From an uncultured Eubacteriales bacterium (GTDB lineage Bacteria > Bacillota > Clostridia > Lachnospirales > Lachnospiraceae): a DNA stretch of 13,554 nucleotides. The DNA lies in the NCBI GenBank assembly GCA_900313855.1, contig OMSZ01000131.1, positions 1-13,554 on the forward strand, in the 5' to 3' direction. Numbering within the stretch: the stretch's first letter is position 1; every line of letters begins with the position of its first letter. The position numbers and the translations under genes were made by a program. This document shows positions 7,808-13,554 of this stretch, in pieces. A model generated the notes under the pieces. It worked only from the letters and a program-made list of their open reading frames with translations. It searched no databases and was not told the DNA's origin.

Positions 7808-7907
7808 TCAAATCCAATGAAGTTTGGACAGGTCAAAGCCGGTGAGACCGGAAAGATTAAGTCGATGAGGTTGGACAGTTTAAGCTGATGAGGTTAGACA
7901 GTTTAAG
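7791..7907 (+). repeat. five-copy imperfect 23-25 bp tandem repeat across the exporter gene junction
   Basis: The unit contains GATGAGGTTGGACAG then TTTAAG. Copies run 7791-7813, 7814-7838, 7839-7861, 7862-7884 and 7885-7907. Taking the fourth as reference, the first matches about 19 of 23 bases, the fifth 20 of 23 and the third 16 of 23, and the second matches with two inserted bases. The first copy supplies the last codons and the TAG stop of the first exporter gene, where other copies carry CAG at the same place. The array ends three bases before the ribosome site of the second exporter gene. The period is not a multiple of three, so the array is not designed as protein repeats. Confidence 0.8.
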
Positions 7908-7921
7908 GGAAAGGAAAAACT

Positions 7922-9928
7922 ATGTCAGATATTAATAAAGAAAAAACGCAAAAGGATTTGAACGCAAGAGAAGGCATATCCTCTGTCAAAGACAGGTATG
8001 GCAACAGGACGGCGGAGATCAAGGCGCATGGTCCCGGAGGCAAGCAGGCGATGGGCAAAATGCAGCCTAAAGATAAGAAGTCGGCTGAGACCTTTAAGAG
8101 ACTTGCGTCTTATATAGGGAAATATTACGGTATTCATTTTGTCATAGTTGGAGTATGTATCGTAATAAGTGTTCTTTGTAACGCACAGGGAACAATGTTC
8201 ATGCAGTCGCTTATTGATGATTATATAGTACCGCTGATAGGTGTTGAAAATCCGGATTTTTCCGGACTTAGAACGGCAATTCTTCGTGTGGCTGTTTTCT
8301 ATCTGATCGGCGCACTGGCATCATTTACATACAATAAGATCATGGTGTATGTAAGTCAGGGGATGCTGCACAGATTCCGTACCGATCTGTTCACACACAT
8401 GGAGAAGCTTCCGATCAAGTATTTTGATACACATGCACATGGCGATATCATGTCGATATATACCAATGATATTGATACACTTCGTCAGGTTATATCACAG
8501 AGTCTTCCGCAGTTTATCAACAGCAGCATAACGATAGTGACTGTGCTGGTCTGCATGATCAGACTTTCGGTTCCGCTTACGCTTACCACGCTGCTGATGG
8601 TAGCTATAATGCTGGGTGTGACGGGGGCTGTTGCCGGACAGTCGGGTAAGTTCTTTATGAAACAGCAGAAGGATCTCGGTGCGGTTAACGGTTATATTGA
8701 GGAAATGATGTCGGGACAGAAGGTTGTCAAGGTTTTCTCTCATGAACAGATGGCAATAGACGATTTCAATGAGTTGAATGATGAGCTGTTTGACAGTGCG
8801 TATAATGCCAATAAATTCGCCAATATGTTAGGTCCTGTTAATATGCAGCTCGGTAATATGAGTTACGTTGTATGTACCATCGTGGGTGGAGCTATGGCGC
8901 TTTCGGGTATGACGGGACTTACGCTTGGAAGGCTTGCAAGCTTTTTGCAGTTTAACAGAAGCTTTAACATGCCGATCAATCAGGTTTCAATGCAGATCAA
9001 TTCAATCGTTATGGCGCTTGCAGGTGCCGACAGGATTTTTAAGCTGCTTGATGAGGAACCGGAGGTTGATAATGGTTATGTGAAGCTTGTTGTAGCTGAG
9101 GAGAAGGACGGAAAGCTTGTTGAGAGTGATAAGAAGTTCACGGGGCATTGGGCATGGAAGCATGAGCATCAGGCTGACGGCTCGGTTGATTACAAACCGC
9201 TTGAAGGCGGAGTTGTGTTTGACGGCGTTGACTTTGGATATAATGATGAAAAGATAGTTCTTCATGACATTAAGCTATATGCCAAACCCGGACAGAAGAT
9301 CGCGTTTGTCGGATCTACAGGAGCAGGTAAAACCACGATAACTAATCTTATCAATCGATTCTATGATATTCAGGATGGAAAGATAAGGTATGACGGGATC
9401 AATGTTAATAAGATAATGAAAGCGGATCTTAGGCATTCTCTGGGTATGGTGCTTCAGGATACTCATTTATTCACTGCAACCGTAAGGGATAATATCAGAT
9501 ACGGTAATCTGGAAGCAACGGACGAAGAGGTTGTGGCAGCAGCAAAGCTTGCCAATGCGGACAGCTTTATCAAGCATCTGCCAGAGGGCTATGATACCAT
9601 GCTTACCGGTGACGGCGCAAACTTAAGCCAGGGACAGCGCCAGTTGCTTGCGATCGCGCGTGCGGCAATCGCTAATCCGCCTGCGCTTATCTTAGACGAG
9701 GCGACATCTTCTATCGATACACGAACAGAGCGCCTTGTTCAGAATGGTATGGATAAGCTGATGGAGGGAAGGACAACATTTGTTATCGCTCATAGATTGT
9801 CTACGGTCAAAAATAGTGACTGCATTATTGTTCTTGAGCATGGCCGCATAATCGAGAAGGGTACGCATGAAGAGCTCTTAGAGCTTAAGGGTAAATATTA
9901 TCAGCTATATACCGGTAAAACGGCGTGA
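7922..9928 (+). CDS. ABC exporter half-transporter with competent ATP site (heterodimer subunit 2)
   Basis: A 668-residue type I ABC exporter. A charged N-terminal tail (1-55) precedes six membrane helices (~70-365) and the ATP-binding domain (~430-660). Catalytic elements are canonical: Walker A GSTGAGKT (464-471), Q-loop Gln512, Walker B ALILDE with Glu593, and switch His624 (IAHRLST). Its signature is the variant LSQGQ (568-572). This is the mirror image of the preceding protein: the active site would be this Walker A/B with the partner's VSGGQ, and the degenerate site the partner's Walker A/B with this LSQGQ. An insert of ~45 residues between membrane and ATPase parts (about 385-430, containing TGHWAWKHEHQADGSVDY) is, as I recall, typical of this Firmicutes subunit class. 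The AAAGGA ribosome site (7910-7915) lies 6 bases before the ATG and abuts the tandem repeat. Co-transcribed with subunit 1. Confidence 0.92.
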   Translation: MSDINKEKTQKDLNAREGISSVKDRYGNRTAEIKAHGPGGKQAMGKMQPKDKKSAETFKRLASYIGKYYGIHFVIVGVCIVISVLCNAQGTMFMQSLIDDYIVPLIGVENPDFSGLRTAILRVAVFYLIGALASFTYNKIMVYVSQGMLHRFRTDLFTHMEKLPIKYFDTHAHGDIMSIYTNDIDTLRQVISQSLPQFINSSITIVTVLVCMIRLSVPLTLTTLLMVAIMLGVTGAVAGQSGKFFMKQQKDLGAVNGYIEEMMSGQKVVKVFSHEQMAIDDFNELNDELFDSAYNANKFANMLGPVNMQLGNMSYVVCTIVGGAMALSGMTGLTLGRLASFLQFNRSFNMPINQVSMQINSIVMALAGADRIFKLLDEEPEVDNGYVKLVVAEEKDGKLVESDKKFTGHWAWKHEHQADGSVDYKPLEGGVVFDGVDFGYNDEKIVLHDIKLYAKPGQKIAFVGSTGAGKTTITNLINRFYDIQDGKIRYDGINVNKIMKADLRHSLGMVLQDTHLFTATVRDNIRYGNLEATDEEVVAAAKLANADSFIKHLPEGYDTMLTGDGANLSQGQRQLLAIARAAIANPPALILDEATSSIDTRTERLVQNGMDKLMEGRTTFVIAHRLSTVKNSDCIIVLEHGRIIEKGTHEELLELKGKYYQLYTGKTA

Positions 9929-9973
9929 AAAGGCGGGCGGACTTTTAAGACGGATATTAGCAGACCTTGAATA

Positions 9974-10002
9974 TTGACAAAGGTTTTGATATATATTACT
10001 AT
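9974..10002 (+). promoter_or_regulatory. sigma-70 type promoter for the thrH-like gene
   Basis: A perfect TTGACA (9974-9979), a 17-base spacer and TACTAT (9997-10002) give a good housekeeping promoter. Transcription would start near 10009 and leave a leader of about 120 bases before the ATG at 10129. The 45 bases between the exporter stop and this promoter show no clear terminator. Confidence 0.65.
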
Positions 10003-10012
10003 CGTTATGTTT

Positions 10013-10100
10013 GCTTAAGCTGTGATAATTACGAAGTAACGTAGCAGCTTGTATATCATTGGGTGGAAAAGGTACTTTTGACACCTATATCATAATATAG
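10013..10100 (+). promoter_or_regulatory. structured 5' leader of the thrH-like gene (three hairpins)
   Basis: Three hairpins follow each other. The first pairs AAGCTG (10017-10022) with CAGCTT (10045-10050) around an inner TTAC-GAA-GTAA stem. The second pairs GGTG (10062-10065) with CACC (10082-10085) around AAAAG-GTA-CTTTT (10067-10079). The third is CTATAT-CATA-ATATAG (10085-10100). TATATCAT occurs twice (10052-10059 and 10086-10093), so alternative pairings are possible. No known riboswitch class or T-box core was recognised. GCTTAAGC (10013-10020) near the start site could instead be a protein operator. Confidence 0.45.
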
Positions 10101-10128
10101 AGTAGTGAATAATATGGAGGACACTAAG

Positions 10129-10728
10129 ATGAACATTGTATGCTTGGATATGGAAGGAGTATTGGTACCGGAGATCTGGATCGCTTTTGCTGAGGAAACA
10201 GGTATTCCCGAGCTTAAGAGAACTACAAGAGATGAGCCGGATTATGATAAGCTTATGAAATACAGAATTGATATATTAAAGGAGCATGGACTCGGTCTTA
10301 AGGAGATACAGGCTACTATCGAGAAGATCGATCCGATGCCGGGCGCAAAGGAGTTCCTTGATGAGTTGAGATCCATAACACAGGTGGTAATATTAAGTGA
10401 TACCTTTGAGCAGTTTGCAACACCTCTTATGAGAAAGCTCGGCTGGCCAACCATATTCTGCAATACCTTAGAGGTGGCAGATAATGGCGAGATCACAGGC
10501 TATCAGATGCGTTGTCCGAAATCAAAATTAACTACGGTTAAAGCATTGCAGTCTATCGGTTTTGATACGATCGCAAGCGGTGACAGTCATAACGATCTTG
10601 GAATGATCGAGGCAAGCAAGGCGGGCTTTTTATTTAAGAGTACGGATGCTATTAAGGCAGAGTATCCGCAGTATCCTGCATTTGAGGAATATGATGAATT
10701 ATTAGATGCTATTAAGAAAGTGTTATAA
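10129..10728 (+). CDS. thrH: ThrH-like phosphoserine phosphatase / homoserine phosphotransferase (HAD family)
   Basis: A 199-residue cytoplasmic HAD-superfamily enzyme, closely resembling Pseudomonas ThrH (which begins MEIACLDLEGVLVPEIW) over its whole length. Motif I is CLDMEGVLVPEIW with nucleophile Asp7 and Glu9 in the second position, as in ThrH and unlike most HAD enzymes, which have Asp there. Motif II is VVILSDTF (Ser90), the Lys region is CPKSKLTT (Lys131/133), and motif IV is GDSHND (Asp152, Asp156). ThrH removes phosphate from phosphoserine and can transfer it to homoserine, linking serine and threonine synthesis. Whether this protein does both is not shown. The start is ATG 10129 with GGAGG (10116-10120) 8 bases upstream. 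An in-frame GTG at 10105 would add eight residues but has no ribosome site. A LysR gene follows after 81 bases. Confidence 0.88.
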   Translation: MNIVCLDMEGVLVPEIWIAFAEETGIPELKRTTRDEPDYDKLMKYRIDILKEHGLGLKEIQATIEKIDPMPGAKEFLDELRSITQVVILSDTFEQFATPLMRKLGWPTIFCNTLEVADNGEITGYQMRCPKSKLTTVKALQSIGFDTIASGDSHNDLGMIEASKAGFLFKSTDAIKAEYPQYPAFEEYDELLDAIKKVL

Positions 10729-10731
10729 AAT

Positions 10732-10779
10732 ATCTCAAATGGAGATGATCACCCTACATTTCTTAGAAAAGCGTAGGTG
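10732..10779 (+). promoter_or_regulatory. two small hairpins between the thrH-like and LysR genes
   Basis: ATCTC (10732-10736) pairs with GAGAT (10742-10746), and CACCCTAC (10750-10757) pairs with GTAGGTG (10773-10779) with one bulged C. No T-run follows either stem, so these are not clear terminators. They could tune expression between the two genes or be LysR-related control elements. No promoter with both hexamers is visible here, so the LysR gene is probably co-transcribed with the gene before it. Confidence 0.3.
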
Positions 10780-10809
10780 GGCGACAAACTTATTATAGGA
10801 GATTAACAC

Positions 10810-11721
10810 ATGACTTTAGTGCAGTTAAAATACGTTATAACCGTTGCCGGCGCTGCATCGATGAGTGAAGCTGCAAGAGAGCTGTTTATCTCACAGCCAA
10901 GCCTTTCTTCATCGATCAAAGAACTTGAAGAGGAGATAGGAACAGAGTTATTTAACAGAACTAACCGCGGAATATCATTAACACCTGAGGGCAAAGAATT
11001 CATTGGCTATGCAAGACAGGTAGTCGAGCAGTATGAGCTTATCGAGTCTAAGTATATAGAAAAGACTGCGCAGAAGAAAAAGTTCTCTGTTTCGATGCAG
11101 CATTACAGCTTTGCGGTTAAGGCTTTTGTCGAGCTTGTGAAACAGTTCGGTATGGATAAGTATGAGTTCGCGGTCAGGGAATGCAGGACTTACGAGGTTA
11201 TTGAAGATGTCAAGGATTTTAGAAGTGAGATCGGTATAATATACATCAATGACTTTAACAGGAAGGTGTTGCAGAAGCTTTTTAAGGACAACGAGCTGGA
11301 ATTCGTGCCTATTCTTGACTGTTCTATATATGTATATCTATGGAAAGGACATCCTTTGGCGGGGGAAAAGCTTATTAATATAGAAGAGCTGTCAGAATAT
11401 CCGTGTCTGGCATTTGATCAGGGCAATTATAATTCCTTCTATTTTGCTGAAGAGGTACTTAGTACATACGATTACAAGCAGATAATCAGGGCTAATGACA
11501 GAGCAACAATGCTCAATCTTATGGTCGGCCTTAACGGTTATACCTTGTGTTCCGGAATAATATGTGAGCCGTTAAATGGTACCGATTACTGCGCGGTCAA
11601 GCTTGATTCCGATGAGATAATGACCATAGGATATCTGAAAAGAAAGAATGTAGCTTTAAGTAAGCTTGGCACGAAATATGTTGAAGAATTAGAGAAATAT
11701 CAGGATATGGCACTTAGCTGA
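10810..11721 (+). CDS. LysR-family transcriptional regulator
   Basis: A 303-residue DNA-binding regulator of normal LysR length. The N-terminal winged helix-turn-helix is clear: LVQLKYVITVAGAASMSEAA (3-22), recognition helix SQPSLSSSIKELEEEIG (28-44), then LFNRTNRGISLTPEG (47-61). A linker helix (about 62-88) leads to the periplasmic-binding-like effector domain (about 92-295), with IGIIYI (141-146) and a hinge near PILDCSIYVYLWKGHPLA (167-184). The effector cannot be told from sequence. Ribosome site AGGAG (10797-10801) precedes the ATG by 8 bases. Position directly after the thrH-like gene suggests that it responds to an amino acid or its precursor, or that it autoregulates this pair. That is inference. 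A strong terminator follows. Confidence 0.9.
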   Translation: MTLVQLKYVITVAGAASMSEAARELFISQPSLSSSIKELEEEIGTELFNRTNRGISLTPEGKEFIGYARQVVEQYELIESKYIEKTAQKKKFSVSMQHYSFAVKAFVELVKQFGMDKYEFAVRECRTYEVIEDVKDFRSEIGIIYINDFNRKVLQKLFKDNELEFVPILDCSIYVYLWKGHPLAGEKLINIEELSEYPCLAFDQGNYNSFYFAEEVLSTYDYKQIIRANDRATMLNLMVGLNGYTLCSGIICEPLNGTDYCAVKLDSDEIMTIGYLKRKNVALSKLGTKYVEELEKYQDMALS

Positions 11722-11730
11722 AGATAAATA

Positions 11731-11786
11731 ATCCTTATACAGATGTGGATAATATTCCCTCATTTGTATAGGGATTTTTCTTTTTA
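11731..11786 (+). terminator. Rho-independent terminator after the LysR gene
   Basis: ATCCTTATACA (11731-11741) pairs with TGTATAGGGAT (11765-11775) with one G-T pair, and an inner GGA/TTCC stem shortens the loop. TTTTCTTTTTA follows. It sits 10 bases after the LysR stop and closes the thrH-LysR unit. Confidence 0.85.
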
Positions 11787-11796
11787 TATAAAAAAT

Positions 11797-11830
11797 GTTT
11801 ATAACAAAAAATATAAAAAACTGTGTCAAG
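11797..11830 (+). repeat. possible target-site duplication left of the insertion sequence (right copy cut by the window end)
   Basis: The left flank at 11797-11803 reads GTTTATA. The seven bases after the proposed right end of the element (13548-13554) are also GTTTATA, after which the window stops. If the ends at 11831 and 13547 are right, the duplication would be about 34 bp. IS1202-type elements are known for long duplications of more than 20 bp, though 34 bp is longer than I recall. Only seven bases can be compared, in AT-rich sequence. Confidence 0.35.
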
Positions 11831-11847
11831 CATTTTTGATTATGTCC
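11831..11847 (+). repeat. left terminal inverted repeat of the insertion sequence
   Basis: CATTTTTGATTATGTCC here matches, in inverted orientation, CATTTATGATAATGTCC at the other end (13531-13547) at 15 of 17 positions. It lies about 210 bases beyond the transposase stop codon. Further inward the two ends share only ATTAAA-type patches. Confidence 0.55.
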
Positions 11848-11866
11848 CGAAATGATTAAAACATTT

Positions 11867-11891
11867 GCCCTGGTATTATTCCAGGGCTTTT
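11867..11891 (+). terminator. inward-facing terminator near the left end of the insertion sequence
   Basis: GCCCTGG (11867-11873) and CCAGGGC (11881-11887) form a perfect 7 bp stem around TATTATT, followed by TTTTGTT. It would stop plus-strand transcription that enters the element from the LysR side, antisense to the transposase. On the minus strand the tail is AAATGTTTT, a poorer terminator. Confidence 0.65.
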
Positions 11892-11896
11892 GTTAT

Positions 11897-12037
11897 GGTT
11901 GGGGCTCTGCCCCAAACCCTGTCCTTCGCCAGGAAGGCGAGGGAACAGCTTTTGCTGTTCCGGAGACGTTAGGATTACCCGAGTCACTCCATCAAGGGCT
12001 GCCCGGATGCTTCGCATCCAGCGTACTGTCCCTTGAT
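11897..12037. repeat. GC-rich block of consecutive hairpins behind the transposase gene
   Basis: This stretch is much richer in GC than its surroundings and holds a run of stems: TTGGGGC-TCT-GCCCCAA (11899-11915); CCTTCGCC with GGCGAGG (about 11922-11942); GGAACAGC-TTTT-GCTGTTCC (11942-11961); and ATCAAGGG (11991-11998) with CCCTTGAT (12030-12037), enclosing GGATGC-TTC-GCATCC (12005-12019). It could be a structured RNA at the 3' end of the transposase transcript, a REP-like or MITE-like palindromic repeat, or part of the element needed for transposition. It lies between the left inverted repeat and the transposase stop. No credible protein is encoded. Confidence 0.6.
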
Positions 12038-12058
12038 TCCGTTCCCGCGCTTGATAGA

Positions 12059-13468
12059 CTATGCTGGTATATCATCGAATAAATGATGTTGTTGATATCG
12101 TACATAGTCCCAGAAGCTTTTTCTTTTCCAAGGGTGATTCATTGGTGGAACATACGGCTTTTTAGGCTTTTTCTTTTCATGCTTGAATTCTGTATCAAAG
12201 TCATTAGATTCTTTTTCGCGTATTGGTACTTCTTCTAAAGCATATATATCTTTATCATTTACACAACAATACATTTTTTGATCAAAAGCTTTTATGACCA
12301 TTACTTTTGTGCCTCTTAAGTAATGAGCTTGCATTCCAAATTTATCAATCATCTTATAATGCTTGCTAAAGTAACTGATACAATGGCCGCTATCAACCTG
12401 CCGTTCTGTTATTACTGCAAGAGTCAGATTTATTTTTTCATCATCTGGTTGCGTTTCGAATACAGATTTGATACCATAAAGGGGTAGAGCAAATATGGCA
12501 TTGAATTCGTTGATGTAGGAGTCTAGGAATTCATTTGCCGCATCTATGTCAGTTATGCCTGCCAGTCGTAACTCGATTGGCAGGCGTGACTGTAAAGTTT
12601 GGAACATTCTTTCAACACGTCCCTTGGCCTGGGGTATGCTGCTGTATTCTATGCTCGTTCCTAATTGTTTGCATGCATAAGCAAACTGTGTGCAAGTATC
12701 TTCTCCGATATCGGGAGAGTTTTTCTTTTTATAGGTGAATACTGTACGCCGGTCTGTAAAAAACTTATAAGGTATTCCGTAGCTTTTAAGTATCTGATAA
12801 TAAACATTGTAATAGCCTTTTAGTGTTTCCTGCTTATCAAAGAAAGCCCCGGTTATTCTTCCGGTGGCATCATCTACTGCGATATGAAGAGTTGTTTTTA
12901 CATTTCCAAACCATTCATAAGGAGATGCATCCATTTGCTCAAGTTCTCCGAAGTAAGCACATCTTGGACGTCTTGAATGAGCATCTTCAACTGCAACAAG
13001 ATTACTTTGAATCTGAACAACTTCCTTCTTGGTTTTAGCAGCTTTTTTATCGGCTTCCAACTGTTTTTTTATTCTTTTCTTTTTTGCTTTTGTGACTCGT
13101 GGAGATAAGATGTATTCCGCTTCGAGTATTGAAGCAACAGATGACACAGAAAGATGGATATTTTCGTTTTTATCAAGCAGTTCTGTGAAATGAGTGAAGT
13201 TAGCATCATAATACTTGTTTTCGTATAAACTTAAAACTTTATGTCTGGTTTTATCTGAAATGGTAGAAATGGGTTTTCGACCTTTGTTGCCGTGAGAGAA
13301 GGCAGCCTTACCTTTTTCTTTATAGGCATTGATCAATCGATTAAGATGTCTCTTAGTTATTCCAAGAGTAAGAGCAGCTCGATCTTTATTACCTCCTTCA
13401 TCAACCAGCCTTTTGATTACTTCATATTTTCTTTGTTCATTCATGGTTAAGTCAATTCTCCTCATCAT
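12059..13468 (-). CDS. IS1202/ISNCY family DDE transposase
   Basis: A 469-residue transposase. The N-terminal helix-turn-helix part (about 10-60) includes KRLVDEGGNKDRAALTLGIT, which resembles the IS1202-type DNA-binding region. A basic stretch (about 125-150) precedes the catalytic core. Catalytic residues are visible: Asp180 in QMDASPYEWFG, Asp239 in KFFTDRRTVF and Glu286 in PQAKGRVERMFQTLQ, with 58 and 46 residues between them. IAVDDATGRITGAFF (197-211) is a family landmark after the first Asp. The C-terminal tail is lysine-rich (about 428-451). The frame is intact, so the protein may be active. The start is ATG 13468 or the adjacent ATG 13465. The GGAGG ribosome site (13471-13475) is two bases from the first and five from the second, which favours the second. 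An internal promoter and a hairpin precede it. Confidence 0.9.
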   Translation of the reverse strand: MMRRIDLTMNEQRKYEVIKRLVDEGGNKDRAALTLGITKRHLNRLINAYKEKGKAAFSHGNKGRKPISTISDKTRHKVLSLYENKYYDANFTHFTELLDKNENIHLSVSSVASILEAEYILSPRVTKAKKKRIKKQLEADKKAAKTKKEVVQIQSNLVAVEDAHSRRPRCAYFGELEQMDASPYEWFGNVKTTLHIAVDDATGRITGAFFDKQETLKGYYNVYYQILKSYGIPYKFFTDRRTVFTYKKKNSPDIGEDTCTQFAYACKQLGTSIEYSSIPQAKGRVERMFQTLQSRLPIELRLAGITDIDAANEFLDSYINEFNAIFALPLYGIKSVFETQPDDEKINLTLAVITERQVDSGHCISYFSKHYKMIDKFGMQAHYLRGTKVMVIKAFDQKMYCCVNDKDIYALEEVPIREKESNDFDTEFKHEKKKPKKPYVPPMNHPWKRKSFWDYVRYQQHHLFDDIPA

Positions 13469-13473
13469 GTCCT

Positions 13474-13500
13474 CCTCTCATGTGAGAGGATAGTATACCA
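13474..13500 (-). promoter_or_regulatory. transposase promoter and ribosome-site hairpin
   Basis: On the minus strand TGGTATACT (13500-13492) is an extended -10 element, and no good -35 is seen. The start of transcription would fall near 13486-13483. CCTCTCA and TGAGAGG (13489-13483 and 13480-13474) form a hairpin overlapping the GGAGG ribosome site. A transcript from this promoter would begin inside the first arm and lack the hairpin, while a transcript coming from outside would carry it whole. Confidence 0.5.
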
Positions 13501-13504
13501 CATC

Positions 13505-13540
13505 AGGACATTTTCCGTTGTGGTTTAATAGGACATTATC
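13505..13540 (+). repeat. subterminal direct repeats at the right end of the insertion sequence
   Basis: AGGACATTTTC (13505-13515) and AGGACATTATC (13530-13540) are direct repeats 25 bases apart, differing at one position. The outer one overlaps the right terminal inverted repeat. They may be two transposase binding sites. The left end carries only one clear copy (TATGTCC, 11841-11847). Confidence 0.5.
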
Positions 13541-13547
13541 ATAAATG
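13531..13547 (-). repeat. right terminal inverted repeat of the insertion sequence
   Basis: Read on the minus strand this is CATTTATGATAATGTCC, matching the left end (11831-11847) at 15 of 17 positions. It lies about 60 bases upstream of the transposase start region, and only seven bases of flank remain before the window ends. Confidence 0.55.
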
Positions 13548-13554
13548 GTTTATA

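Larger units (their letters stand above)
11831..13547 (-). mobile_element. IS1202-like (ISNCY) insertion sequence, about 1.7 kb
   Basis: The element holds one full-length DDE transposase gene on the minus strand, imperfect terminal inverted repeats (11831-11847 against 13531-13547, 15 of 17 bases), and a non-coding 3' part rich in hairpins. The total of about 1717 bp agrees with IS1202 of Streptococcus pneumoniae, which I recall as about 1.7 kb with imperfect repeats of about 23 bp and a long target duplication. It lies directly downstream of the LysR terminator, so it probably disrupts no gene on the left. The right neighbour is outside the window. The ends are inferred from base pairing only. 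Confidence 0.65.

Noticed and set aside
7791-7907. CRISPR-like array at the exporter junction
   Set aside because: The units are adjacent without unique spacers and diverge from each other, so this is a plain tandem repeat.
10078-10106. Second TTGACA (10078-10083) as a promoter for the thrH-like gene
   Set aside because: No acceptable -10 lies 16-18 bases downstream. CATAAT is only seven bases away, and the sequence is better explained as part of a hairpin.
10105-10128. GTG 10105 as the start of the thrH-like gene
   Set aside because: No ribosome site precedes it. GGAGG at 10116-10120 lies downstream of it and at good spacing from ATG 10129, and homologues begin at MNIVCLD-like sequence.
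11780-11830. A dif-like Xer site beside the insertion sequence, as some IS1202 relatives prefer
   Set aside because: The AT-rich flank has no convincing pair of XerC/XerD half-sites by eye. It would need the full right flank to judge.
11852-12082. A 76-codon plus-strand frame through the GC-rich block
   Set aside because: It has no ribosome site, translates hairpins and low-quality sequence, overlaps the end of the transposase gene, and is the type of false gene commonly predicted over GC-rich palindromes.

Overview
The window looks like chromosomal DNA of a low-to-moderate GC Gram-positive anaerobe, most likely a clostridial Lachnospiraceae relative (Butyrivibrio/Roseburia-like). This rests on strong GGAGG-type ribosome sites, heavy use of AAG, CTT and AGA codons, an oxygen-sensitive-type ferredoxin-fused aldo/keto reductase, paired Firmicutes-type ABC exporters and the general look of the proteins. 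The genus is inference.

Layout: (1) 2-379, the 3' end of a PAS-like sensory protein cut by the window edge. (2) 450-5933, a tight co-directional cluster: aldo/keto reductase with two 4Fe-4S motifs, an Ldh_2-family malate/lactate-type dehydrogenase, a DUF3737 beta-helix protein, and a membrane c-di-GMP phosphodiesterase (degenerate GGDEF plus intact EAL) that probably starts at TTG 3606. (3) 5947-9928, an extended -10 promoter and a large palindrome, then two ABC exporter half-transporters that form a textbook heterodimer with one degenerate and one competent ATP site. A five-copy 23-25 bp tandem repeat covers the junction between them. (4) 9974-11721, a good promoter, a leader with three hairpins, a ThrH-like phosphoserine phosphatase/homoserine phosphotransferase, and a LysR regulator closed by a strong terminator. 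(5) 11831-13547, a probable IS1202-like (ISNCY) insertion sequence with a DDE transposase on the minus strand. It has imperfect terminal repeats, a GC-rich multi-hairpin block behind the transposase, and an internal promoter placed so that only read-in transcripts would carry the hairpin that covers the transposase ribosome site.

The genes are ordinary accessory metabolism, signalling and export. I did not find a new multi-gene system. The most interesting signals are non-coding: the palindrome at the predicted start of the exporter transcript, the tandem repeat that includes the stop codon of the first exporter gene, the structured thrH leader, and the architecture of the insertion sequence.
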